A stretch of 64,000 nt of DNA from Oceanobacter antarcticus (GTDB lineage: Bacteria > Pseudomonadota > Gammaproteobacteria > Pseudomonadales > Oceanobacteraceae), in assembly GCF_044962685.1 (NCBI RefSeq), contig NZ_JBBKTX010000018.1, positions 1 through 64,000 of the forward strand. The letters are read 5' to 3'. Below are positions 50,508 to 58,529 of this stretch, in pieces. Numbering within the stretch: position 1 is the first letter of the stretch; every line of letters begins with the position of its first letter. Under the pieces are notes generated by a model. It saw only the letters and a list, made by a program, of their open reading frames with translations, had not been told where the DNA came from and searched no databases. The translations under genes were made by a program, and so were the position numbers.

Positions 50508-51314
50508 TTGGTCTTTTTTGATAGAGCATCAACCTTCCGGTTGATCCAGATTACAGATACCCATCTGAGCGCGACGAAGGATGGACACTTGCTGGGCATG
50601 AATACGCTGGACAGCTTGCGTTGTGTGCTGGATATCATTCGTGCTGATCATCAGGATATGGATGCCCTGCTGGTGACCGGTGACCTTTCCCAGGATGGGA
50701 GCAGTGAGTCTTACCGTTATTTGAAAGCTGAACTGGAGCCTTTTGCTGTCCCCAGTTTCTGGATTCCCGGCAATCACGATGACCTGGACAGTATGGCGGC
50801 AGTGACTGACGGCACCGGCCTGCAGGATCGAATATTGCGTACCCCTCATTGGCAGGTGGTGATGCTTGACAGCCGCGTTGCGGGCAAGGTGCACGGTGAA
50901 TTATCTGACACGGAGCTCGCCCGGCTCGAATCCGCGCTGTCCGAAGCCCCCGAATTGCACACGCTTGTGTGTTTCCATCACCATCCGGTTTCCATGCAGT
51001 GTCGCTGGATTGATACTATCGGCCTCCGTAATTCAGCTGAACTGATGTCTGTTGTCTCCCGGTTTGCTAATGTACGGGGTCTGCTTTGGGGCCACGTACA
51101 TCAGCAGAGCGATCAGATGGTCGGCGACTTACGCCTGCTGTCGACGCCTTCAACCTGTGTTCAGTTTGCCCCCAATACTGTTGAATTCACCATTGATCGG
51201 CTCAGTCCCGGATTCCGTTGGCTGGATTTGTTGCCGGACGGCCAGATCGAAACTGATATCAAGCGGGTTGAGCATATTGAATTTGAAGTCGATTATTCCG
51301 TTAAGGGATACTGA
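50508..51314 (+). CDS. cpdA: 3',5'-cyclic-AMP phosphodiesterase CpdA
   Basis: CpdA hydrolyses cAMP and so tunes CRP signalling. The 268-residue metallophosphoesterase shows the metal-ligand motifs ITDTHL, LVTGDLSQDG, IPGNHDD, CFHHHPV and WGHVHQ. The only workable start is TTG 50508, preceded by GGGAG at 50498-50502; upstream ATGs are out of frame. It lies in the nudF-yqiB-cpdA-yqiA-parE string. Confidence 0.9.
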   Translation: MVFFDRASTFRLIQITDTHLSATKDGHLLGMNTLDSLRCVLDIIRADHQDMDALLVTGDLSQDGSSESYRYLKAELEPFAVPSFWIPGNHDDLDSMAAVTDGTGLQDRILRTPHWQVVMLDSRVAGKVHGELSDTELARLESALSEAPELHTLVCFHHHPVSMQCRWIDTIGLRNSAELMSVVSRFANVRGLLWGHVHQQSDQMVGDLRLLSTPSTCVQFAPNTVEFTIDRLSPGFRWLDLLPDGQIETDIKRVEHIEFEVDYSVKGY

Positions 51315-51334
51315 TTTAAGGAACCTTCCTGATA

Positions 51335-51943
51335 GTGACTCACCTCGACGGCCTCGGCTGCTTGTATTTGCATGGATTTCTCAGCTCTCCCCAGTCGCTC
51401 AAGGCGCAGGAAACCTTGGCCTATTTCCGTCGGCAAGGGCTGGAGTCGGCGTTGCGTCTACCAGAATTACCCTTTGCTCCGGCTGATGCCATTACGCTGG
51501 CAGCAGATCAATTACAACAATTACAGCAGCGTTATGAGCGTGTATGTGTCATTGGCAGCTCGCTCGGGGGCTTTTATGCGACCTGGCTGGCTGAGACCTA
51601 TCGGGTTCCGGCCGTGCTGGTTAATCCTGCGGTTCAGCCACATAAACTGTTCCGTCATTATGTTGGTCCTAACCGGCACTATTATTCTGGCCAGTCATTT
51701 GAGCTGACGGATATACACCTGGATCAATTGGCTGCATTGGATGTTACTGTCGTCGCCCGCCCGGAAGATCTGCTGGTACTGCTGCAAACGGCGGATGAGA
51801 CGCTGGATTATCGTCATGCTGCGCAACTGTATCGTCATTGTCCTGGCTGGAGCCAGGCTGGTGGAACGCATAGCTTTGAAGGCTATGGCCAGTTTTTGCC
51901 ACGCATCATGGCATTTGTTGCCAGCCGCCAGCTATTTCACTGA
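51335..51943 (+). CDS. yqiA: YqiA-type esterase
   Basis: The 202-residue alpha/beta hydrolase begins at GTG 51335 and has LYLHGFLSSPQS (oxyanion HG motif), the nucleophile elbow G74-S-S76-L-G78 and a C-terminal histidine in GGTHSFEGY. E. coli YqiA cleaves short acyl esters; the natural substrate is unknown. It sits between cpdA and parE, 20 bases after cpdA. Confidence 0.9.
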   Translation: MTHLDGLGCLYLHGFLSSPQSLKAQETLAYFRRQGLESALRLPELPFAPADAITLAADQLQQLQQRYERVCVIGSSLGGFYATWLAETYRVPAVLVNPAVQPHKLFRHYVGPNRHYYSGQSFELTDIHLDQLAALDVTVVARPEDLLVLLQTADETLDYRHAAQLYRHCPGWSQAGGTHSFEGYGQFLPRIMAFVASRQLFH

Positions 51944-52024
51944 CGAGAGCGCGCATCATCAGGATGCTGTTGGCCCGGTGGCTGGGTATACTCCGTGCCT
52001 GCCGTACCGTTAACAGAGGTCATC

Positions 52025-53959
52025 ATGTCCGACATCCGCAAAGCACCTGGTCAATACACAGCAGCGTCAATTGAAGTTCTTAGTGGGCTTGACCCGGTGC
52101 GCAAACGTCCGGGGATGTATACGGATACAACACGTCCCAACCACCTTGCTCAGGAGGTGATTGATAACTCGGTAGATGAGGCCCTGGCTGGCCATGCTTC
52201 CCGTATCGAGGTCACGCTGCATGCGGATGGCTCCATGACCGTGCTGGATGATGGCCGTGGTATGCCAACAGATATACATCCAGAGCATGGCGTCTCTGGC
52301 GTCGAGCTGATTCTTAGCCAGCTGCATGCGGGTGGCAAATTTTCTAACGACAGTTACCAGTTTTCTGGCGGTTTGCACGGCGTTGGGGTGTCTGTTGTCA
52401 ACGCTTTGTCCAAGGCGCTGGAGGTGACCATATGGCGTGATGGCCAGGTGCACCGTATCGGTTTCAAGGATGGCTACAAGGTTGCCGACCTGCAGATTAT
52501 TGATAGTTGTGGCAAGAAAAAAACCGGCAGCAGTGTACGGTTTTTGCCGGATGAATCGTATTTTGATAGCCCGCGCTTTTCTGTGGTTCGCCTGAAACAC
52601 GTGTTGCGTGCCAAAGCGGTGCTGTGTCCGGGGCTGCGGATTGTTTTTGTTGCGCCTGACAGCGCGGATAGTGATGAATGGTATTACGAAGACGGCCTCA
52701 AGGATTACCTGGTCAATGCCGCCAGTGGTTATGACGTCGTGCCGGCTACGCCATTTACCGGCTCGATGTCCGGGTCGAGTGAAGGTGTGGATTGGGCGGT
52801 GCACTGGTTACCGGATGGTGGTGAGTTGTTGCAGGAGAGCTACGTTAACCTGATTCCTACAGCCCAAGGTGGGACGCATGTGAATGGTTTCCGATCCGGA
52901 TTGCTGGATGCGTTGCGGGAGTTTTGTGAGTTTCGCAATTTGCTGCCGAGGGGTATCAAGCTGACACCGGATGACCTCTGGGAGCGATGCGCTTACGTCG
53001 TCTCCGCCAAACTTTCCGATCCCCAGTTCGCTGGCCAGACAAAAGAACGTCTGTCGTCACGGGAGGCATCGGCCTTTATTTCCGGCATTGTAAAAGATGC
53101 TTTTGCGCTGTGGCTGAATGATCATATTTCTGCGGCAGAACAACTTGCTGAACTGGCGATCAGCAGCGCCCAGACCCGCTTGCGCAAATCGAAAAAAGTG
53201 GCCCGCAAGAAAATCACCCAGGGGCCAGCGTTGCCTGGAAAGCTGGCAGATTGTACCGGCCAGGATGGTGAGCGGACGGAATTGTTCCTGGTCGAGGGAG
53301 ACTCGGCTGGTGGCTCTGCCAAACAGGCGCGTGATCGCGAGTTTCAGGCGATCATGCCGCTGCGGGGCAAGATCCTCAACACCTGGGAAGTCGATTCGGA
53401 TCAGATTCTGGCGTCGCAGGAAGTCCACCATATTGCGATTGCCCTGGGTATTGATCCCGGCTCGGATGATCTCTCCGGATTGCGTTACGGCAAGGTGTGT
53501 ATTCTTGCCGATGCGGATTCGGATGGCTTGCATATCGCCACCTTGTTGTGCGCGCTGTTTCTCCGCCACTTCCCGGCGCTGGTGGCAAACGGTCACGTGT
53601 ATGTTGCCATGCCGCCCCTGTATCGGATCGATATCGGCAAGGATGTTTATTATGCACTGGACGAGGCTGAGCGCAGTGGGATTGTTGAACGGATCGAAGC
53701 GGAGAAAAAGCGTGGCAAAATTAACGTGCAGCGCTTCAAGGGGTTGGGCGAGATGAATCCGATGCAGTTGCGTGAAACCACCATGGATCCAGATACTCGC
53801 CGCCTGGTGCAACTGGTACTGGAAGCTGACGATCCGGGGTCTGACATCCAGCAAACTTCGGAAACGCTGGAGTTGATGGATATGCTGCTGGCCAAGAAAC
53901 GTTCAGGGGATCGGAAGTTATGGCTTGAGCGGCGAGGTAATGAGGCTGAACTGGCTTGA
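52025..53959 (+). CDS. parE: DNA topoisomerase IV subunit B
   Basis: ParE is the ATPase subunit of topoisomerase IV, which decatenates daughter chromosomes. The 644-residue protein shows the GHKL ATPase motifs (EVIDNSVDEALAG; LDDGRGMP; GGLHGVGVSVVNALS) and the TOPRIM motifs (LFLVEGDSAGGSAKQARDR; LADADSDGLHIATLL), ending in the conserved RFKGLGEMNP region. AGGT upstream of ATG 52025 sets the start. parC is not in the window; nsrR follows in the opposite direction. Confidence 0.96.
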   Translation: MSDIRKAPGQYTAASIEVLSGLDPVRKRPGMYTDTTRPNHLAQEVIDNSVDEALAGHASRIEVTLHADGSMTVLDDGRGMPTDIHPEHGVSGVELILSQLHAGGKFSNDSYQFSGGLHGVGVSVVNALSKALEVTIWRDGQVHRIGFKDGYKVADLQIIDSCGKKKTGSSVRFLPDESYFDSPRFSVVRLKHVLRAKAVLCPGLRIVFVAPDSADSDEWYYEDGLKDYLVNAASGYDVVPATPFTGSMSGSSEGVDWAVHWLPDGGELLQESYVNLIPTAQGGTHVNGFRSGLLDALREFCEFRNLLPRGIKLTPDDLWERCAYVVSAKLSDPQFAGQTKERLSSREASAFISGIVKDAFALWLNDHISAAEQLAELAISSAQTRLRKSKKVARKKITQGPALPGKLADCTGQDGERTELFLVEGDSAGGSAKQARDREFQAIMPLRGKILNTWEVDSDQILASQEVHHIAIALGIDPGSDDLSGLRYGKVCILADADSDGLHIATLLCALFLRHFPALVANGHVYVAMPPLYRIDIGKDVYYALDEAERSGIVERIEAEKKRGKINVQRFKGLGEMNPMQLRETTMDPDTRRLVQLVLEADDPGSDIQQTSETLELMDMLLAKKRSGDRKLWLERRGNEAELA

Positions 53960-53960
53960 A

Positions 53961-54398
53961 TCAGCTGGCGTGCTCTGGCAGTGGGACGAGCAACCAGCGA
54001 ATATCTTGCTGGCTGATATCTTCCAGGCAGTACTGCTCTAACACCTGTATGAAGGCCGCCGCTGCATCGGCCAGAACGCCTTGTAAGCGGCAGTGACCTG
54101 TCATCGGACAGTCAATGCCGCCACAATCAATAGGATCCAGCTGGAGTTCCAGCTCCCTGACAATATCGGCAATACTTAATTGTCGGGCAGTCGCTGCCAG
54201 CGTAATGCCACCCATCTTGCCTCTTGTGCTGTGTATCCAGCCAAGCCCAGCCAGCTTTTGGCTGACCTTGTTGACGTGGTTATGATTCATGTTAAATCGA
54301 TGCGCCAAGACGGAGAGCGATACTTTTTCATTCGCCGGTGTTTGGCATAAATACACCAAAATACGAAGGCCGTAGTCAGTAAATCGGGTTAACTGCAT
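53961..54398 (-). CDS. nsrR: Nitric-oxide-sensing repressor NsrR (Rrf2 family)
   Basis: The 145-residue protein has an N-terminal winged helix (MQLTRFTDYGLRILVYL; FNMNHNHVNKVSQKLAGLGW) and three cysteines C92-x4-C97-x5-C103, the Fe-S ligand pattern of NsrR, at almost the same positions as in E. coli (91, 96, 102). NsrR represses NO-detoxification genes. It is convergent with parE, two bases from its stop. No obvious target such as hmp lies in the window. Confidence 0.93.
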   Translation of the reverse strand: MQLTRFTDYGLRILVYLCQTPANEKVSLSVLAHRFNMNHNHVNKVSQKLAGLGWIHSTRGKMGGITLAATARQLSIADIVRELELQLDPIDCGGIDCPMTGHCRLQGVLADAAAAFIQVLEQYCLEDISQQDIRWLLVPLPEHAS

Positions 54399-54650
54399 AG
54401 TATAACGTCAATATTCAGCACATTTACTGCAATATACCGCGTGTTCACCGGGTGTAAACACAAGGATATCAGTAAAAAGGCATTTCATGACTTCAGATAC
54501 CGATAATTGAGCTGCTTTCGTCTCTGGGGTAGATGTGCCATGGCGGGATAGACAGAGCTGACCCGTTTAAGTTGTCCAGTCAGGGTTTTGGAGGGGTGAG
54601 GGAGCTGCTGGACGTTAGCCATGGTTTGCCGTGCTGTTGTCATAATCTCC
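54399..54650. other. Intergenic region upstream of nsrR
   Basis: With the terminator at 54657-54684, this makes about 309 bases between nsrR and the AgmX-like gene. The nsrR promoter should be here. I see TATACT on the minus strand only a few bases before the nsrR start, a GCATTT half-site near 54480 that is too weak to call an NsrR box, and no gene. Confidence 0.4.
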
Positions 54651-54656
54651 GTAAAA

Positions 54657-54684
54657 AATAAGGGCTGCTAATGCAGCCCTTATT
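54657..54684 (-). terminator. Rho-independent terminator of the AgmX/ExbBD operon
   Basis: AATAAGGGCTGC (54657-54668) and GCAGCCCTTATT (54673-54684) form a perfect 12-base stem with a TAAT loop, followed on the minus strand by TTTTTTAC. It lies 24 bases after the stop of the AgmX-like gene. Confidence 0.9.
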
Positions 54685-54707
54685 CTTATGCTTCAATCAG
54701 TATCAGG

Positions 54708-55637
54708 TTACGGTACAAAGTTGATGGGGAACTCAACACTGGCCGTATCCACTTCTGGACGATCTTTGAATCGCATGCGACGACATTGTGACAGCAAACG
54801 CTTGTGAAGATCATCATCGTTCAGCTCACTACGGCCAATCTCGCAAGACTCAACCGCACCGGTTGGCGCAATCTTCAAAGCCAGTACCACTGTGCCTGCC
54901 AGAGTCGGATTTTTCTGTTGGGCACGGCGATAGGCATTGAAGAAGCTTTGCTTGCTGGTTTCGAACACCAGACGCATTTCTTCCTGAGTCCGTTTGGTGC
55001 TGGCTTCCTCAGTCTTGCGAATTTCTTCGCTGGAGACCTCGACGGCCGTAGTCGCACGTTCACCCAATTGCTCGCCACTCGTGGCTGCTGTCAGGGTTGA
55101 CTCATCAATACCGCTCAAGGCTACAACGGCATTTGGATCCACAACACTGCCAGCACCGACCGAGGCTTTGCCACTATTGCTCAGTGCCGCACTGTTGGTA
55201 TCCAGCTTGACGTTCGGGATCGCTGCAGCCAAGGCTGCCAACGAGTTCAGAGCGTCTGCCCCCAAAGCTTCCTTGACCTTATCCTGAGCTTTTTTACGCT
55301 CTTCCGGCTTCGCTTCTATCTTGGGTTTTGGTTTCGGCTTCGGCTTTTCTTCAGGTTTGGGAACTTCCGGCTTGGGCTCCTCTTTTTTCTCTTCCTTTGG
55401 CGGAGGCGGAGGCGGCGGAGGCGGAACCGGTTTTTTTTGCTCCAGCAGCTTGGCCAAGGCGGGCGGAATTTTTTCCAACTCACTCCGATCCGGCTCGGGT
55501 ACATCAATCATCGGGATCAAAGCTCCCAAGATTGCAGTTAGCAACAGGGCCCCAATCAGGATAGGGATGTAACGCCTTTCACCTGTATCAACCCAGGGCA
55601 AAACAGGGACATGTCGATTTATGAGTGCTTCGCTCAT
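54708..55637 (-). CDS. TonB/AgmX-like envelope-spanning protein
   Basis: The 309-residue protein has an N-terminal membrane anchor (PILIGALLLTAILGALIPM, residues ~25-43), a proline- and lysine-rich periplasmic span (nine prolines in a row, then KPEVPKPEEKPKPKPK), and a C-terminal AgmX/PglI-type domain (FFNAYRRAQQKNPTLAGTVV; LSQCRRMRFKD). In Myxococcus, AgmX-type proteins link the inner-membrane motor to outer complexes. It overlaps the second ExbD gene by four bases and is the last gene of the operon. Confidence 0.85.
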   Translation of the reverse strand: MSEALINRHVPVLPWVDTGERRYIPILIGALLLTAILGALIPMIDVPEPDRSELEKIPPALAKLLEQKKPVPPPPPPPPPKEEKKEEPKPEVPKPEEKPKPKPKPKIEAKPEERKKAQDKVKEALGADALNSLAALAAAIPNVKLDTNSAALSNSGKASVGAGSVVDPNAVVALSGIDESTLTAATSGEQLGERATTAVEVSSEEIRKTEEASTKRTQEEMRLVFETSKQSFFNAYRRAQQKNPTLAGTVVLALKIAPTGAVESCEIGRSELNDDDLHKRLLSQCRRMRFKDRPEVDTASVEFPINFVP

Positions 55638-56140
55638 GGCGTACCTCCCTCATCGACTTTGTTAACCGCCAGTGAAATGTTGCTGAACGTCGCTTTTGAA
55701 CAGGTGTTCATCACTTTCTTCAGCAGCTGGTAGGGGGTGTCTTTATCGCCGACGATGGTAATAAAACGACCCAACTCCAGCATTTCCGGCGACAGTGGCG
55801 AGCGCTCAGCCATGTATTGCAGTTCGGTAAGAAGCGCATCAATGGTTTCGCCTTCTGTCGCTTCAGCCTGTGGTATGCCTATAACAGCACGACCCTGAAC
55901 CAGAATTTCCTGCTTGTTGACCATCACGACCAGATTTTCTTCCGGCATGTTTTCGGCAATCGAAGCGGGCAACTCAATCTGTTCACTGTCTTCAACTTTC
56001 ACATCGTTCTGGTTAACCATAAGGAAAAACACCAGGATGGTGAAAATATCCATCAATGCGGTCAGGTTCAGTGTGCTGCCACCTTTGTTGCGCTTGTGGC
56101 TACGAGCCATGCGCTTGGCGCGGCGGGACGTTTTTTTCAT
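55634..56140 (-). CDS. ExbD/TolR-like protein with membrane aspartate
   Basis: The 168-residue protein has a very basic N-terminus and one membrane helix with the proton-relay aspartate (LTALMDIFTILVFFLMV, D31), followed by a periplasmic domain. It is the ion-path subunit of an ExbB/ExbD- or AglR/AglQ-type motor. It overlaps the first ExbD gene and the AgmX gene by four bases each, so the subunits are made together. Confidence 0.88.
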   Translation of the reverse strand: MKKTSRRAKRMARSHKRNKGGSTLNLTALMDIFTILVFFLMVNQNDVKVEDSEQIELPASIAENMPEENLVVMVNKQEILVQGRAVIGIPQAEATEGETIDALLTELQYMAERSPLSPEMLELGRFITIVGDKDTPYQLLKKVMNTCSKATFSNISLAVNKVDEGGTP

Positions 56141-56655
56141 GGAGTCACCTCCGTTGCGGTCGCCAGGTCAGGTGCTGCTCCGAGAGAAATATCCGGAAAC
56201 AGGGCTGCATCAACCACTGACGTCACAACAACGGCAGGGTATATACGAACCGTATCCATCACTGATACCAGAGTCTGGTAATCAATACCTGGCTCTGGGA
56301 GCAGATTGATGTCGGTTTTCTCAGCAAATACAGGATCTTTTTTGATCTCTTGCAGGATGGTCGACAGTCCTTCGAAGTCGTAGCTTTCGCCTTCCTTCGG
56401 GAACGTCGCGTGCACCACCGTTTGCAACAGATAGCTATGAGAAACTTGTATGCTGTCTGAGCGGATGATGACCTCGAGCGTCACATCTTTTGGGTCTACA
56501 ACACTAGGCTGATCGCCCGCCGGCAACTTGAGATCGATTACGGACAGCTGTGAGAACACCATGTTCATCAGCAGTACTGGTACCAGTACGATCATCAGGT
56601 TCATAAAAGATGTAACGTTGAGCTCCGCCTGTTCTTGATTGCGTTGGCGTCTCAT
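56137..56655 (-). CDS. ExbD/TolR-like protein lacking the membrane aspartate
   Basis: The 172-residue protein has one membrane helix (VTSFMNLMIVLVPVLLMNMV), where the position of the usual aspartate is N19. The rest is a periplasmic ExbD-like domain (LKLPAGDQPSV, NLLPEPGIDYQTLVSVMDTV). With the second ExbD (D31) it makes a pair like Myxococcus AglQ/AglS. The loss of the acidic residue suggests a structural rather than proton-conducting role for this chain. It follows the ExbB gene by 13 bases. Confidence 0.87.
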   Translation of the reverse strand: MRRQRNQEQAELNVTSFMNLMIVLVPVLLMNMVFSQLSVIDLKLPAGDQPSVVDPKDVTLEVIIRSDSIQVSHSYLLQTVVHATFPKEGESYDFEGLSTILQEIKKDPVFAEKTDINLLPEPGIDYQTLVSVMDTVRIYPAVVVTSVVDAALFPDISLGAAPDLATATEVTP

Positions 56656-56668
56656 TGGAAATTACATC

Positions 56669-57319
56669 TCACTTGTTGCCGGGAGTGGATTGGCCTTGCT
56701 TGCGCTCGGTAATGATGTTCAAAAACTTCACTCCGGCCATTTCAATGCTGTCGACAATCTCATTGGTTTTGGTCTGCAGATAAGTATGCAGCAACAACAG
56801 CGGAATCGCTGCCATCAAACCAAAAGCCGTGGTGTTCATAGCAACCGAAATACTTTGCGACAGCAGGGTGGCTTTTTCTGCTGGTGCGGCGTTGGCAACA
56901 GCGGTAAAGGCAGCAATCAGACCCATAATGGTTCCAAGCAGCCCCATCAGGGTGGCAATGTTCGCCAAAGTGGCGACGTACTGGGTGCGTTTTTCAAGCT
57001 GGGGGACCGCTTCCATCAGGCCTTCTTCAAGAGCGTATTCAATTTCTTCACGACGCTGGCTGCCTGGAATACGGGCAATGGCGGCAGAGAAAATATCGCC
57101 CAGTTTGGTGCTGGATTCGTTGGCATAGTTCAGGGCTGCGCGCATATCACGGCTTTCCAGCATTGGCAGGATTTCGTCAAAAGCCTTGCGGTTACTCGAC
57201 TTTTCCTTGGTCAGGTAGAGCAAACGCTCCAGCGCAATGGCAATACCCACAGCCATGATTATGGCAATCGGGTACATAAATACGCCGCCTTCTTGAAAAA
57301 AACGTACGATGGAATCCAT
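56669..57319 (-). CDS. MotA/TolQ/ExbB-type proton channel
   Basis: The 216-residue protein has three membrane helices (MYPIAIIMAVGIAIALERLL; LANIATLMGLLGTIMGLIAA; TAFGLMAAIPLLLLHTYL) with the typical large cytoplasmic loop between the first and second. GLLGTIMGLIAAF is the conserved channel motif of the family. Together with the two ExbD proteins it forms a motor driven by the proton-motive force. A 161-base gap separates it from the upstream genes and may contain an extra promoter. Confidence 0.92.
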   Translation of the reverse strand: MDSIVRFFQEGGVFMYPIAIIMAVGIAIALERLLYLTKEKSSNRKAFDEILPMLESRDMRAALNYANESSTKLGDIFSAAIARIPGSQRREEIEYALEEGLMEAVPQLEKRTQYVATLANIATLMGLLGTIMGLIAAFTAVANAAPAEKATLLSQSISVAMNTTAFGLMAAIPLLLLHTYLQTKTNEIVDSIEMAGVKFLNIITERKQGQSTPGNK

Positions 57320-57480
57320 AGAATTTCCCCCAGATTTATTACGTGGTAGATAGTATTTTACTGTTAGCTTTCAAGCTGTTGTTGGTATTCAACAGCAGGA
57401 AAATTGCATTTAATCGACAACCGGCCATGCAGATACAGCTAATTTCACTGATTTGCCAGCCTTCGCGATCCTTGTGTGAA

Positions 57481-57777
57481 CTAATTCGCTTTCCTTTCCG
57501 TTGCCTGATTTCCGAAACCGTCTCTGAAACGTTTGGCATATTCAACTTCTAGCTGAAATTGTTTCGGTTGCAGCGGCTCGAAGCGTTTTTCCTCATAGCC
57601 ATTGATAGGTTCGAACGGTATTTCCACGTCGGGTGGGCTTTTCCATGAAGTAATTGTCATGATGCCGGCGTCTTCCGTACTGCCAAGGATGGATATCCCT
57701 TCCAGTTGAATAACATCTGCTGCAATAGCGGTTACCGGAGAAAGCAAGGCCAGCAGTGCGAATAACCATGTTTTCAT
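57481..57777 (-). CDS. Small periplasmic protein of the motor operon
   Basis: The 98-residue protein has a signal peptide (to about A20, AIAAD) and a short mature part with FEPLQPKQFQLEVEYAKRF. Its ATG shares one base with the stop of the TPR lipoprotein gene at 57777. I do not recognise the family; position suggests a periplasmic accessory factor of the motor complex. Confidence 0.7.
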   Translation of the reverse strand: MKTWLFALLALLSPVTAIAADVIQLEGISILGSTEDAGIMTITSWKSPPDVEIPFEPINGYEEKRFEPLQPKQFQLEVEYAKRFRDGFGNQATERKAN

Positions 57778-58529
57778 CAGGAGTCTCCTTCCAAATCTGC
57801 AGCAGCTGCAGGCTCTGGGTTGGTCTGCTGGGTTGGCGCTTCACTCGGCTGGCTGGCTGCTTCGGCGGCAGCTTCTTGTGCCTGGGTGTTTTTGATGCGC
57901 TTGTCGAGATCCTGTATCCAGATCGACAGTAACGGATCTTCTTTCTTGTTCAGCTGTTGTGCTGTGCGGTATTGGAGCAACGCTTTCCCGTACTGCCTCA
58001 TATAAAGATCGTACAAAATGCCCAGGTTATAATGCAGATCGGGGTTGGGCGCTGAGCACTGAATGGCTTTGGAGTAGCTTTGTTCTGCCAGGGTAAAATC
58101 CCCAAGTTCTCGTGCCACGGGCCCCATGGCCTGAAATGCAGGACAAAATTCGCTATTAAGTACCAAGGCCTGATCAATGCTGGATTTACTGCCTTCAAAA
58201 TCCCCGGTCTGGTATTGGGATAAACCCAGATTGACCCAGACGCCCGGATAGTCCGGAAAACGCTCAGACATGATGATCCAGTGCTTCAAAGCCTGGTCAT
58301 AGCGTTTTGATTTGAGCAAAATCAGACCGTGTTTGAACAGCCCCTTGGTTTCTGCATCAAGGTCAGCATCAGCAGAGTCATCCGGCCCGGTTTCTGCTTC
58401 TGTCTCTGCAGCTAGTGGTTGTTGCGATTCTTCTGGTTGGTCGGCAGTATCGTCGCTGCCGCTCTTCATCAGCGAGCTACAGCCTGCCAGCGCCATCACC
58501 AAGAGAAAACTAGCGAATCTCACTAACAT
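57777..58529 (-). CDS. TPR lipoprotein (AglT/GltE-like)
   Basis: The 250-residue protein has a lipobox LAGC, an acidic linker and at least three TPR repeats (GLILLKSKRYDQALKHWIIM; VWVNLGLSQYQTGDFEGSK; DFTLAEQSYSKAIQCSAPNP), ending in a Q/A/P-rich tail. TPR lipoproteins of this sort (AglT/GltE) are part of the Myxococcus gliding complex. It overlaps the large TPR gene by 20 bases and the small periplasmic gene by one. Confidence 0.8.
   Translation of the reverse strand: MLVRFASFLLVMALAGCSSLMKSGSDDTADQPEESQQPLAAETEAETGPDDSADADLDAETKGLFKHGLILLKSKRYDQALKHWIIMSERFPDYPGVWVNLGLSQYQTGDFEGSKSSIDQALVLNSEFCPAFQAMGPVARELGDFTLAEQSYSKAIQCSAPNPDLHYNLGILYDLYMRQYGKALLQYRTAQQLNKKEDPLLSIWIQDLDKRIKNTQAQEAAAEAASQPSEAPTQQTNPEPAAAADLEGDS

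Noticed and set aside
54470..54500. NsrR box near the nsrR promoter
   Set aside because: Only one weak half-site (GCATTT) is present, without its inverted partner.
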